Source of the DNA: Pantoea sp. SOD02
GTDB lineage: Bacteria; Pseudomonadota; Gammaproteobacteria; Enterobacterales; Enterobacteriaceae
Assembly (NCBI RefSeq): GCF_024707505.1
Contig: NZ_CP102605.1
Coordinates: 310,001 to 374,000, forward strand
Reading direction: 5' to 3'
Length of the DNA stretch: 64,000 bases
A program made the translations under genes and the position numbers. This document shows positions 17,013 through 25,026 of the stretch, piece by piece. The first letter of the stretch is position 1; every line of letters starts with the position of its first letter. The notes beneath the pieces were generated by a model. The model was not told the DNA's origin and did not search any database. It was given only the letters and a program-made list of their open reading frames with translations.

Positions 17013-17053
17013 AGCATGAAAATATCTTTTCATTGCGGAGAGGTGAACTCCCT

Positions 17054-17344
17054 GTGCTATCAAGAGGCAAACTAACCATAAAATTGATGGCGATTATATC
17101 CATGATTGTACTTTCGTTTATAGGCTTCTACGCGGGTATAGCAGGAATAAAAGACGTTATAAGTGGGGAAATAATTTGGCTGTTGGTTTTGCAATTGATG
17201 CTATATATCTTTGGTGAAATGTTTTTCTTTTTAATTATTATTTCATTAATGGCTGAAGTTATTTCTATTTTTAGAGCAATGTTATTTTTGAAACAATTAT
17301 TTAAAATTGAGAGTGACATCAGAAGAGAGAAATTTATGAGGTAA
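17054..17344 (+). CDS. Hypothetical membrane protein, probably C-terminal half of the same frameshifted gene
   Basis: A 96-residue AT-rich product with two strong membrane segments (about residues 12-32 and 40-70) and a basic tail. If translated alone it would start at GTG 17054 behind GAGGTG, or at TTG 17033. The frame is open back to 17006, immediately overlapping the end of the preceding gene, and those extra codons read as plausible protein, which favours a single disrupted gene over two small ones. No family recognised. Confidence 0.5.
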   Translation: MLSRGKLTIKLMAIISMIVLSFIGFYAGIAGIKDVISGEIIWLLVLQLMLYIFGEMFFFLIIISLMAEVISIFRAMLFLKQLFKIESDIRREKFMR

Positions 17345-17456
17345 TATTCAATGAGTGAGTCTCTAATTTATTTAACAGCAGCAGTAATTTCAGCGTGGCG
17401 TTCCAGCGCTATTTTGGCCGCCCGGCAAGTGCGATCACCGGGCGGAAAAAGAAGAA

Positions 17457-17996
17457 TTAACGTTGGCGACGCGATGGCATCATGCGTACTAATGTGTTGT
17501 CTTTAAACAGATAATGGTGCGCCAACGCAGCAACTGCATGAATGCCGATCAGCCAATAACCATAAGGCGCGAGAGTTTCATGCCAGCCCGCAATCGTGTC
17601 GGCAAAATCCGGATCCGGATCGCCACTCACCGGCATCGGAATACCAAAAATCCACCAGGTTCGTCCCATATAGAAACGCGACAGAATCCCCAGCGTCGGT
17701 AAGACGATGAAAAACACGTAGATCGCCAGATGCATCAGATGCGCCAGGCCGGTTTGCCAGTGCGGCGGCTTGGGCACAATCGCCGGGCTGCGATGGCGAA
17801 AACGCAGCAGGATGCGCGACAGCATAATCACCAGCACACAGCTTCCAGCGCTGAAGTGACCAATGATCATCGCAAAGCCTTGCCACGAACCGCGCGTCGC
17901 CAATCCACGAAATTCCATGGTGCAATACGCAGTGACGACCAACAGAAAGGTCAACCAATGAAGAAAAATCTGCGATGGGGCGTATTTATTGCTCAT
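17457..17996 (-). CDS. cybB: Cytochrome b561 (CybB family)
   Basis: A 179-residue four-helix membrane cytochrome. It begins YAPSQIFLHWLTFLLV, typical of CybB, with haem-ligand histidines in the first (LHW), second (IGHFSAG), third (LMHLAIY) and fourth (GIHAVAALAHH) helices. CybB passes electrons in the inner membrane, with quinol or superoxide proposed as donors. The gene stands alone downstream of the AT-rich locus and 91 bp before the 3' end of the marR gene. Confidence 0.9.
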   Translation of the reverse strand: MSNKYAPSQIFLHWLTFLLVVTAYCTMEFRGLATRGSWQGFAMIIGHFSAGSCVLVIMLSRILLRFRHRSPAIVPKPPHWQTGLAHLMHLAIYVFFIVLPTLGILSRFYMGRTWWIFGIPMPVSGDPDPDFADTIAGWHETLAPYGYWLIGIHAVAALAHHYLFKDNTLVRMMPSRRQR

Positions 17997-18087
17997 CTCT
18001 AATCCGTAAAAATGCCTGGCGGGACGATTACTTTAAGGGAAAATGTGCTGAATTAATTCATATTTTGACGCATCAGCAACAACGTTT

Positions 18088-18582
18088 TTACTTTTCCGCT
18101 TCAGTTGCCACCAATAACTGACTTAGCAAGGTTTTCAACTGCGCTTGCTGCGCGGCATCCAGCGTTGCCAGCAGGCTGTTTTGCGTTTGCGTATGCACCA
18201 GCAGCGCTTGCTCGATCTTTGCTAAGCCTTCCTCGGTGAGCGCCACCAGCATGCTGCGCTTATCCTCGGGATCGGCAACGCGCACAATCGAACCCACTTC
18301 TTCCAGCCGATTGAGCCGATTGGTCATCGCGCCCGATGTCACCAGCAACGATTTATACAGCTGCGTCGGCGATAAGCGATAGGGTGCGCCTGCGCGTCGT
18401 AGCGTCGCCAGCACATCAAATTCGCCATCGCGAAAGCCAAACGGTGCCAGCGCTTCAGCGCGGGTTTTCGCCAGATGTTTCATGATGCGCAGCATGCGGC
18501 CAAAAACCGCCATTGAAGACGCATCCAGCTCCGGCATCGCGCTGGCCCATTGTTGCACCACAAAATCGACATGATCGGTCAA
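18088..18582 (-). CDS. MarR family transcriptional regulator
   Basis: A 164-residue regulator with a winged-helix core (FDVLATLRRAG ... LSPTQLYKSLLVTSGAMTNR ... DPEDKRSMLVALTEEG). The start is probably TTG 18582, preceded by AGGAG; the frame extends to 18750, but those 56 codons lie within the REP-like array and read as palindrome-derived peptide. It is divergent from a CynX-like MFS pump whose promoter holds a 28-bp perfect palindrome, a likely MarR operator. The palindromic repeat array lies between the gene and that operator. Confidence 0.88.
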   Translation of the reverse strand: MTDHVDFVVQQWASAMPELDASSMAVFGRMLRIMKHLAKTRAEALAPFGFRDGEFDVLATLRRAGAPYRLSPTQLYKSLLVTSGAMTNRLNRLEEVGSIVRVADPEDKRSMLVALTEEGLAKIEQALLVHTQTQNSLLATLDAAQQAQLKTLLSQLLVATEAEK

Positions 18583-18611
18583 ACGGCTAACTCCTGAGTT
18601 TGATGTAAGAA

Positions 18612-18748
18612 GGTGCGCATAAATGCGCACCCTACGTAAAACGCGCCAATCCTTTGTAGGGTCGCCATTTATGGCGACCGAAAAACGCGCTAATCCTTTG
18701 TAGGATCGCCATTTATGGTGACCGAAAAACGCGCCATTTATGGCGACC
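18612..18748. repeat. REP-like array: B stem, linker, A stem and two degenerate A copies
   Basis: B stem (GGTGCGCATAAATGCGCACC), CTAC, linker GTAAAACGCGCCAATCCTTT, then an A stem behind GTAG, followed by a second linker/A unit (with GTAGGATCG and GGTGACC variants) and a third shortened unit. The linker is the reverse complement of that at 3.46 kb. The array lies in the marR-MFS divergent region. Confidence 0.88.
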
Positions 18749-18798
18749 ACATCTCATCCCCATTTGTTGCTTTGTGCGCATGGGCTACTACTGCTCCG

Positions 18799-18826
18799 AA
18801 AAGTATCTTAACGTTAAGATACTTTT
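18799..18826. promoter_or_regulatory. 28-bp perfect palindrome, probable MarR operator
   Basis: AAAAGTATCTTAAC followed exactly by its reverse complement. It lies 20 bp upstream of the MFS start codon and just before its AAGGAGAT ribosome site. Twofold sites with an ATCTTRA core are typical of MarR-family regulators, and the adjacent marR gene is the obvious partner. Confidence 0.7.
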
Positions 18827-18846
18827 AATGTGCAAGGAGATGCAAA

Positions 18847-19995
18847 GTGAATCGTACTTTACCTGCGGTTGGGATGTTTGCCTTACTGGTTTTTATTATC
18901 GCACTGAATTTGCGGCCGATTATGGCGGCGATGGGGCCGCTGTTTCCGCTACTGCAGCGCGACGCGCAGCTCAACGCCACGCAGCTTAGCTTGCTCACCA
19001 CATTGCCGGTGATAATGATGGGATTGGCGGCGTTAGCCGGTCCGCTGCTGCTGCGTCGACTTGGCGAAGTGCGCGGTATCGCTGCCGGATTGGTATTGCT
19101 GGCGCTGGCGAGCATTGCGCGTGGATTCGACCAATCTGCCACCATGTTGATTATCAGTGCGTTGGTGGCGGGCAGCGGAATAGGTTTAATTCAGGCCTTG
19201 ATGCCCGCGCAGATCAAACGTCACTTCGGTGCAAAAGCCGGCACGCTAATGGCACTGTTCACCACCGGAATTATGGCGGGTGCAGCGATTGCCGCCGCCA
19301 GCGCCGCGCCGTTAGCCAATGCGCAAGGTTTGGCGTTAACACTGGCGATTCCGGTCGTGCCCGCAATCATCGCGCTGTTGTTGTGGCTGACGATTTCACG
19401 TGGCATCGCGCCGATACGAAGCAATCAACCAGCTCGCGCCGCTCGCTCGACGCGTGCCTGGCTGTTAATGATCTTTTTTGGTATCGGCACCGGCGCGTAC
19501 ACTTTAGTGCTGGCGTGGCTGCCGCCGTTTTACATGCAGCACGGCTGGCAACCGGAGCAGAGCGGCTACGTGTTGGGCGCGCTGACGCTGACGGAAGTGG
19601 CTGCGGGCTTTGTGCTGTCGGCGCTGATCCATCGCTTCCGCGATCGTCGCCGTCCGTTGCTGGTGGTGTTAACCCTGATTCTGCTGGGTTTGATCAGCTT
19701 GCTAACGCTGGGCGGCGCGCAGGCGTGGCTGCCTACTTTGCTGCTGGGATTGGGCATCGGCGCGCTATTTCCCCTCTCGCTAATTGTCACGCTCGACCAC
19801 GCGAATACGCCGGAAGAAGCGGGCGCATTGCTCTCCTTCGTGCAGGGCGGCGGCTACTTGCTGGCGGCGTTAATGCCGCTGATCGCCGGCATCGTGCGTG
19901 ACCGCGCCGCTTCGCTGGATAGCGCGTGGGTAATCATGAGCGTGGGCATTGTGCTGCTGATGGTGATGGCGCAGCGGTTTAAACCGCAGAGATAA
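18847..19995 (+). CDS. MFS transporter, CynX/NimT-like
   Basis: A 382-residue membrane protein. The N-terminus (LLVFIIALNLRPIMAAMGPL) and the RRLGEVRGIAAGL motif-A-like loop match the CynX/NimT (YeaN) branch of the major facilitator superfamily, which includes cyanate and nitroimidazole transporters. GTG start behind AAGGAGAT. A probable MarR operator overlaps the promoter, so expression is likely induced by a toxic compound. The substrate is not known. Confidence 0.87.
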   Translation: MNRTLPAVGMFALLVFIIALNLRPIMAAMGPLFPLLQRDAQLNATQLSLLTTLPVIMMGLAALAGPLLLRRLGEVRGIAAGLVLLALASIARGFDQSATMLIISALVAGSGIGLIQALMPAQIKRHFGAKAGTLMALFTTGIMAGAAIAAASAAPLANAQGLALTLAIPVVPAIIALLLWLTISRGIAPIRSNQPARAARSTRAWLLMIFFGIGTGAYTLVLAWLPPFYMQHGWQPEQSGYVLGALTLTEVAAGFVLSALIHRFRDRRRPLLVVLTLILLGLISLLTLGGAQAWLPTLLLGLGIGALFPLSLIVTLDHANTPEEAGALLSFVQGGGYLLAALMPLIAGIVRDRAASLDSAWVIMSVGIVLLMVMAQRFKPQR

Positions 19996-20091
19996 ACGGC
20001 ATTGTTGCGGCATGAAAAGGTTGTCTCGTTATGTATGTTGTTTTATAACGCTCCGCACACTCTTCTTTGTTTAACAAAAGGAAATGACTAC

Positions 20092-20595
20092 GTGAACCTG
20101 TTCATCTTTTACGTTGGTGGTAATGCCGGAAAATCCAACATCGAAGTGCACGACATCCAATTCGTTGCCGCTGAAAAACCGCAAGACGCCTGGCCCGCAT
20201 TGCGTGAAGCCTGGTTTGGCGATGCCGACAAAATCCACGTCGATGGTTATGCCCGCATTACCTGGGCCGATGGTTATCGCGTTTCGCTGTCGGCAGAACC
20301 GGCAACGGGCAGTAAAAAGCTTTTCTTTGTCAATGCCGGTGCTTACCATCCTTCGACGCTGGCGGAACTGCATGCGTTCGATCTGTTTGTGGCGGAGAAC
20401 GTCAAAGAGGCCAAAGCCAAAGGCTTAGCGAACTTGCTGCCCGGCGCAGATCATCAACACAAAGACAATCTCAAAGATGTGGATGATTGTTTGCTGCTGG
20501 AGAAGGTGGGCGATCTCTACATCCATCTTACGCCAGACGCCAATGGCGAACCGTTCCGCCCAGAATGGCAAGGTTATCAACCCATTGGATCGTAG
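20092..20595 (+). CDS. DUF1543 domain protein
   Basis: A 167-residue protein starting VNLFIFYVGGNAGKSNIEVHD, the typical opening of DUF1543 proteins. The family has no assigned function. AAAGGAAA lies upstream of the GTG; the frame reaches back to 20002 without a better site. The stop TAG at 20593-20595 belongs to the GTAGGGG of a REP-like element, so the natural C-terminus may have been changed by its insertion. Confidence 0.75.
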   Translation: MNLFIFYVGGNAGKSNIEVHDIQFVAAEKPQDAWPALREAWFGDADKIHVDGYARITWADGYRVSLSAEPATGSKKLFFVNAGAYHPSTLAELHAFDLFVAENVKEAKAKGLANLLPGADHQHKDNLKDVDDCLLLEKVGDLYIHLTPDANGEPFRPEWQGYQPIGS

Positions 20596-20615
20596 GGGCG
20601 TCATTTATGACGACC
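20592..20615. repeat. REP-like A stem variant
   Basis: GTAGG then GGCGTCATTTATGACGACC, a compensated A-type stem (GTC/GAC inside the arms). It provides the stop codon of the upstream gene and lies 20 bp before the NUDIX start. Confidence 0.8.
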
Positions 20616-20635
20616 TGGCAAAACAAGGAGCAACA

Positions 20636-21058
20636 ATGTCACCACAAGTGGGAATCGGCGTTTTAATTTTCCGCGACGGGAAACTGTTATTGGGACAACG
20701 CAAAGGTAGCCACGGCGCGGGCGACTGGTCTGCGCCGGGCGGGCATCTGGAGTTTGGCGAATCGCCGGAATCTTGCGCACGTCGTGAAGTGCTGGAAGAA
20801 ACCGGCCTACAGCTTGGTGAACTGCAAAACGGCGCGTTCGTTAGCGATGTGTTTCCCGAGGTCAACAAGCACTACATCACGTTGCTGATGGTAGCTCAGG
20901 ATGCTATTGGTGAACCGCAGTTGATGGAGCCAGAAAAGTGCCACGGCTGGCAATGGTTTGCGCCTGAAGATCTGCCGCAATCGCTGTTTGCGCCGCTGCG
21001 CACCTGGATCGCACGCGATGGATTGGCGGCGCTAAAAGCATTGGCTACAGCGCGATAA
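20636..21058 (+). CDS. NUDIX hydrolase, NUDT15/MutT-like
   Basis: A 140-residue hydrolase of nucleoside diphosphate derivatives. The complete Nudix box is present (GGHLEFGESPESCARREVLE then ETGL; consensus GX5EX7REUXEEXGU) near residues 37-59. The opening VGIGVLIFRDGKLLLGQRKG and the SAPGGHLE segment resemble NUDT15-type nucleotide-pool sanitising enzymes. ACAAGGAGC lies before the ATG at 20636. The gene follows the DUF1543 gene with a REP-like element between them, and its 3' end overlaps the convergent Rid gene by 14 bp. Confidence 0.9.
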   Translation: MSPQVGIGVLIFRDGKLLLGQRKGSHGAGDWSAPGGHLEFGESPESCARREVLEETGLQLGELQNGAFVSDVFPEVNKHYITLLMVAQDAIGEPQLMEPEKCHGWQWFAPEDLPQSLFAPLRTWIARDGLAALKALATAR

Positions 21059-21416
21059 TCGCCTCGATCTCAATTTTCAAATCCGGCGAGAAAAGTTGGC
21101 TGATTTGTACCAGCGAACTGGCGGGCAGATGATCGCCATAATGCTTAAACAGCACGGCGCGTAAGGTATTGATCTCATCAAATGAGGTGATGAAAATCGT
21201 CACCTTGATCAGCTTCTCCAGCGAACTCTTTTCCTCAGCCGCGATGGTATGCAACTGCTGGAAAATGGCTTCTGCTTGCGAAGCGATATCGGATTGCTGC
21301 GCTGGCGTACCAAAGGCGGTCAGGCCAGAAACATACAAGGTTTCATTGTGCTTTACCGCATGCACGTAAGGCGCTTTGACTTCACCCAATTGCGGATAGT
21401 TTTTACGCATCAGCAT
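21045..21416 (-). CDS. Rid family protein lacking the catalytic arginine
   Basis: A 123-residue YjgF/RidA-fold protein (YVSGLTAFG near residue 28; KIEIEAIIAL at the end). In true RidA imine deaminases the segment PAR(S/T) supplies the arginine that holds the substrate carboxylate; here it reads LPASSLVQI, with Ser in that place. It therefore probably does not hydrolyse 2-aminoacrylate-type enamines and belongs to another Rid subfamily. AAGGAG precedes the ATG. It is the last gene of a likely operon B3/B4 protein - GNAT - Rid. Confidence 0.85.
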   Translation of the reverse strand: MLMRKNYPQLGEVKAPYVHAVKHNETLYVSGLTAFGTPAQQSDIASQAEAIFQQLHTIAAEEKSSLEKLIKVTIFITSFDEINTLRAVLFKHYGDHLPASSLVQISQLFSPDLKIEIEAIIAL

Positions 21417-21426
21417 CTGTTTCTCC

Positions 21427-21891
21427 TTAAACGATTTTAAGAACCATCACCGTAACTTCTTCATCAGCCATCACGCGCTGCTCCACATCCTGCCAGCCGA
21501 AGCGGCGATACAGCGCTTGTTGATCCGGCGTATACAGCCACAACGCGGCAATCCCACGCAGACGCGCTTCAGTAATCAAGCGCGTCACCAAAGTACTCGC
21601 CAACCCTTTACCGCGATGTTCAGCTGCAGTAATCACTTCGCCGAGCCAAAACTCGCGCTCGACGATATCACCCAATTCGTAATGAATAATGCTGGCGGTC
21701 GCCATCAATTCGCCATCGGATGTGGTGGCAACCAGCGTTAGCGTTTTTGCCTCCGCGTGATTGCGCGCCTGTAAGCGTTGCTGAATCACCGCCGCATCAC
21801 GCCAGTTGGGGAAATCCGACCATTCGTGATGCAGCATTTGTGTCACCGCATCCAATAACTGTGGCTGTTGCTCCAGTAGGTTGATGTGCAT
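21427..21891 (-). CDS. GNAT family N-acetyltransferase
   Basis: A 154-residue acetyl-CoA dependent acetyltransferase. The acetyl-CoA binding loop HRGKGLAST lies near residue 95, preceded by the beta-strand LGEVITAAE and followed by TRLITEARLRG. A closing YRRFGWQ motif is typical of GNAT enzymes. The substrate cannot be told. It is 10 bp upstream of the Rid gene and 48 bp after the B3/B4 gene on the same strand. Confidence 0.88.
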   Translation of the reverse strand: MHINLLEQQPQLLDAVTQMLHHEWSDFPNWRDAAVIQQRLQARNHAEAKTLTLVATTSDGELMATASIIHYELGDIVEREFWLGEVITAAEHRGKGLASTLVTRLITEARLRGIAALWLYTPDQQALYRRFGWQDVEQRVMADEEVTVMVLKIV

Positions 21892-21939
21892 TCCGATTCC
21901 TAAAGGTAAAGGTGGCGGGCGAGAGTGACAACATAGCGG

Positions 21940-22635
21940 TTAGCTACTGATATTGCCAAGCAAACGGCGCTCGACAGTCGCGCCAGGCATAATCTGCAGA
22001 ATACCGTGCTCCAGCATATCGCCCGCTTGTTGCAATGCGTCGAGCGGCATCGCTGGTAAGCGTTCCAGCACAAACCACATCTGCGCTTGCTCAATGCTGA
22101 GACGCGTGCGCACGCCTTGTCGCCAGTTCCAGCGCCGACAGGTTACGCCTGCGTCATCCCGCCATACCACTTCGCCAGATTCTGGAGATTCATGGCTCAA
22201 CACGCCTTCTTTATAGACATCGAACGGTTCGCTGCCATCGGCGCGCGTCAGCTGCGGGTTGCCCACGTAAGCGGCCACATTCTCACCGCCGACCGGAATG
22301 GCGAAACGAATGCTCACCGCATTGTAGAGATCAACGATCGGATCGATGGCCGCCATGGTTCCGTCGCGCTGCACGCGCTTGCGCAGCGCGTCTGCTGAAC
22401 ACGGCGTGCGCTTCGGTTTGGCACCAAAGCGTTTGAACATTTCAGCCCATTGCGTCAGATGGGCTTCAGCCCAAGGAAAATCATCCTGCAACATGTCACG
22501 ACAAGCTTGTGCTAAGGCTTCTTCACCAACTTGCGGACGCAACACTGGCGCAGCCTGAACTAAAATGCTGAGCGCGGTAAAGTCAGGCGCTAAGACAGAA
22601 ACGGAAGGATCGATTGACGGGCTAAAGACGAACAT
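21940..22635 (-). CDS. B3/B4 domain protein (PheT-like)
   Basis: A 231-residue protein with the B3/B4 fold found in phenylalanyl-tRNA synthetase beta: FGAKPKRTPCSADALRKRV near residue 70 and DLYNAVSIRFAIPVGGENV near residue 105. Stand-alone B3/B4 proteins may act as tRNA- or nucleic-acid-binding or trans-editing factors, but most are uncharacterised. It heads a probable three-gene operon (with GNAT and Rid) and is divergent from an XRE-cupin regulator 43 bp away, which probably controls it. Confidence 0.82.
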   Translation of the reverse strand: MFVFSPSIDPSVSVLAPDFTALSILVQAAPVLRPQVGEEALAQACRDMLQDDFPWAEAHLTQWAEMFKRFGAKPKRTPCSADALRKRVQRDGTMAAIDPIVDLYNAVSIRFAIPVGGENVAAYVGNPQLTRADGSEPFDVYKEGVLSHESPESGEVVWRDDAGVTCRRWNWRQGVRTRLSIEQAQMWFVLERLPAMPLDALQQAGDMLEHGILQIMPGATVERRLLGNISS

Positions 22636-22678
22636 AACATAATCCTGTAATGACTAATTTATTCCATGATAGTGACCG

Positions 22679-23281
22679 ATGAAGAAGAAAGTCAATAAAT
22701 TGACCGAAACAGGTTCTGATATCGACTATGTCAGCGCCGCCGTTTCAGCCAGCGTCAAAAGCTTCCGCCAACAGCAAAAACTGTCGCTGGATGAGCTCTC
22801 GCGCCGCGCGGGCGTCAGTAAAGGCATGTTAGTTGAGATTGAGAAAGGCAGCGCAAATCCCAGTATCGCCATTTTGTGCAAAGTGGCGGCTGCACTAGGA
22901 ATATCGGTGGCCGATATTGTGAATGTCACCGCCGATCCGCTCGCGCATCTGGTTGCTGAAGAGGATATTCCGGTGTTATGGCAAGGCGACAAAGGCGGCA
23001 CAGCGCGTTTGCTAGCGGGCACGCAAGGGCCGGATATGATCGAGCTGTGGCGGTGGGAGATGTTTCCCGGCGAACAGTTTGCCTCGCCAGGACATCCGCA
23101 GCGCACTTACGAACTGCTGCATGTCGAGCAGGGCGAACTCACGCTGAAGGTTGATGAACAGCAGTTGCAGGTGCCGCGCGGCAGTTCAGCGGTGGCAAAA
23201 ACCGCTGCGCCGCACAGTTATGCGAATCTCGGCGAACTGCCGCTGATTTTCACCATGGCAGTCGCCGAAATTCACAGTTAA
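22679..23281 (+). CDS. XRE family regulator with C-terminal cupin domain
   Basis: A 200-residue regulator: an N-terminal helix-turn-helix (LSLDELSRRAGVSKGMLVEI then EKG, about residues 35-60) and a C-terminal cupin (HPQRTYELLHVEQGELTLKV). Such proteins usually repress the gene next door and respond to a small ligand bound by the cupin. It is divergent from the B3/B4-GNAT-Rid operon with only 43 bp between start codons. Its stop overlaps the convergent SDR gene by 4 bp. Confidence 0.88.
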   Translation: MKKKVNKLTETGSDIDYVSAAVSASVKSFRQQQKLSLDELSRRAGVSKGMLVEIEKGSANPSIAILCKVAAALGISVADIVNVTADPLAHLVAEEDIPVLWQGDKGGTARLLAGTQGPDMIELWRWEMFPGEQFASPGHPQRTYELLHVEQGELTLKVDEQQLQVPRGSSAVAKTAAPHSYANLGELPLIFTMAVAEIHS

Positions 23282-24024
23282 CCCTCCTCGTTCGCCAACG
23301 CCACCGCATCTTCGCCAGCGGGAATGCGCATCGGAGCATGTGGATCGGTCGCCGCGCGCCACACCGCTTCGGCCACATCCAGCGCTTTGGTGGTCGGTTG
23401 CGGCTGCTGCATCGCGCTGAACACGCCATCTAACAGCGGCTGATACGGCTCAAGCTGCGTGTTCTGCATGCGTGGCATGGCATTCTTGCCAAAATCGGTG
23501 GTGGGCGCCAAACCTGGCAGCACCAGACGCACCTTGATATTGAACGGCTGCAACTCCAAAGCCAGCGATTCAGTAAAGGCGTTCACCGCCGCTTTGCTTC
23601 CGGTATAAACCGCCAGCAGCGGCAGCGATTTCAGCGTCACCGTCGAGGTGACGTTGATCACCGTGCCGCTTTGCTTCGCGCGAAATTGTGGCAGCACAGC
23701 CTGCGTCAGTGCGATGGTACCGAGCGTGTTAGTCTCAAATACGTCGCGCACCGTCGACATCGGCGTGCCTTCCAGAGATGACAGCACGCCAATCCCGGCG
23801 TTATTCACCAGCACATCGATATCGCCCGCCGCAGCGACGGCACTTTCGATGCTGGCGGCATCGCTGACGTCCAATGGCAGCAGACGCAGATTTTCCGACG
23901 CCGGGAATATGTCGGCACTGGGATTGCGCATGGTGGCGATCACTTTCCAGCCACGTTCCAGAAAATAGAGCGCGGTGGCGTGACCAAAGCCGGACGAACA
24001 GCCGGTGATTAGAATCGTTTTCAT
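23278..24024 (-). CDS. Short-chain dehydrogenase/reductase (SDR)
   Basis: A 248-residue NAD(P)-dependent oxidoreductase of the classical SDR family: cofactor motif TGCSSGFG (residues 7-14), NNAG (about 74), catalytic Ser in the VTSTVTLKS region and YTGSK (about 140-144, Tyr and Lys). The substrate is unknown. It is divergent from an AraC-type regulator 99 bp away, likely its controller. The 3' end overlaps the XRE gene by 4 bp. Confidence 0.9.
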   Translation of the reverse strand: MKTILITGCSSGFGHATALYFLERGWKVIATMRNPSADIFPASENLRLLPLDVSDAASIESAVAAAGDIDVLVNNAGIGVLSSLEGTPMSTVRDVFETNTLGTIALTQAVLPQFRAKQSGTVINVTSTVTLKSLPLLAVYTGSKAAVNAFTESLALELQPFNIKVRLVLPGLAPTTDFGKNAMPRMQNTQLEPYQPLLDGVFSAMQQPQPTTKALDVAEAVWRAATDPHAPMRIPAGEDAVALANEEG

Positions 24025-24123
24025 CTTTCACTCCTGCGTTGCATTGGGGTAGACGATCACTATAGAGTCATCCTGCTGGACTCACTACAACGCAACGTCC
24101 AGCTTTCATTCGCAGGAGTCCAA

Positions 24124-25026
24124 ATGATCGATCCCTTAGCGGAAATGGTGTCGCTGCTGCAGCCGCAAGCGGCGTTTTCCAAACGCGCGCGTGCTAATGG
24201 CCGCTGGCGCGTGCAGCGCAGTGAAACCGGTCAGCCGTTCTATTGTCTGGTGCTGGAAGGTCGCAGCCAGTTGAGGATGAAAGGGCATGCGCCCATCACG
24301 CTAGAGCAGGGCGATTTTGTGTTGATCCCGGCGGCGTGGGAATTTTGCATGACCAGCGCCGAACCACCCGCCGACGATGCACCTGAAACCACGCCACAGA
24401 TGCTCGCGCCCAGCGAATTCTGGATTGGCGATCAGCAGCAGCCCGCCGACGTACAAACACTGATTGGCTATTGCCAGTTCGGCGCGCCCGATGCCGGATT
24501 GATTGTCTCGCTGCTGCCGCAGTTTATTCACGTGCGCGGCGAATCGCGCCTGACCACGCTGGTGGAATTAGTGATGGATGAATGCCGCGCGCAGCGTCCG
24601 GCGCGTCACGTGGTGCTGGAGCGTTTACTGGAGCTGCTATTAATAGAAGCGCTGCGATCGATGCCGATCTGCAACGCGTGTCCGGGCGTGATGAGCGGCT
24701 TAGCCGACGAACGATTGGCGGCAGCAATCCGCGCTATCCATGCCAATCCTGCACACAGCTGGACGGTGGCCGAACTGGCTAAAGCCGCCGCGCTGTCACG
24801 CTCATCATTCTTTGTGCGTTTCCGCGAAGCCGTTGGCGTGGCGCCGATGGTTTACCTGCTGACGTGGCGCATGGCGCTGGCGAAAAATCTGCTGCGCGGC
24901 AAAAGCATGGCGGTGGCAGAAGTGGCCGAGCGCGTCGGCTATCGCTCCGCAAGTGCTTTCAGCGTGGCATTCAGTCGTTACGTAGGCCAGCCGCCTGCAT
25001 GGTTCGCCGCCGAAGAGGATGTTTAA
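24124..25026 (+). CDS. AraC family regulator with N-terminal cupin domain
   Basis: A 300-residue regulator. The N-terminal half is an AraC-type cupin (YCLVLEGRSQLRMKG ... LEQGDFVLIPA), and the C-terminal ~100 residues hold the two helix-turn-helix units (LAKAAALSRSSFFVRFREAVG ... VAERVGYRSASAFSVAFSRYV). The layout matches the large group of 'cupin domain AraC' regulators that usually control a divergent oxidoreductase; here that is the SDR gene. GGAG precedes the ATG. The stop overlaps the convergent DUF2000 gene by 4 bp. Confidence 0.9.
   Translation: MIDPLAEMVSLLQPQAAFSKRARANGRWRVQRSETGQPFYCLVLEGRSQLRMKGHAPITLEQGDFVLIPAAWEFCMTSAEPPADDAPETTPQMLAPSEFWIGDQQQPADVQTLIGYCQFGAPDAGLIVSLLPQFIHVRGESRLTTLVELVMDECRAQRPARHVVLERLLELLLIEALRSMPICNACPGVMSGLADERLAAAIRAIHANPAHSWTVAELAKAAALSRSSFFVRFREAVGVAPMVYLLTWRMALAKNLLRGKSMAVAEVAERVGYRSASAFSVAFSRYVGQPPAWFAAEEDV

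Noticed and set aside
16650..17344. Toxin-antitoxin pair
   Set aside because: Neither product resembles a known toxin or antitoxin, and the reading frames join smoothly if one T is added, so a single frameshifted gene explains them better.
18612..18748. CRISPR-like repeat array
   Set aside because: The units are palindromes with a conserved linker rather than direct repeats with unique spacers of equal length, and no cas genes are present.
18583..18750. 56-residue N-terminal extension of the MarR protein
   Set aside because: It is encoded by the REP-like array, has no ribosome site, and a TTG with AGGAG lies at the expected family start (18582).
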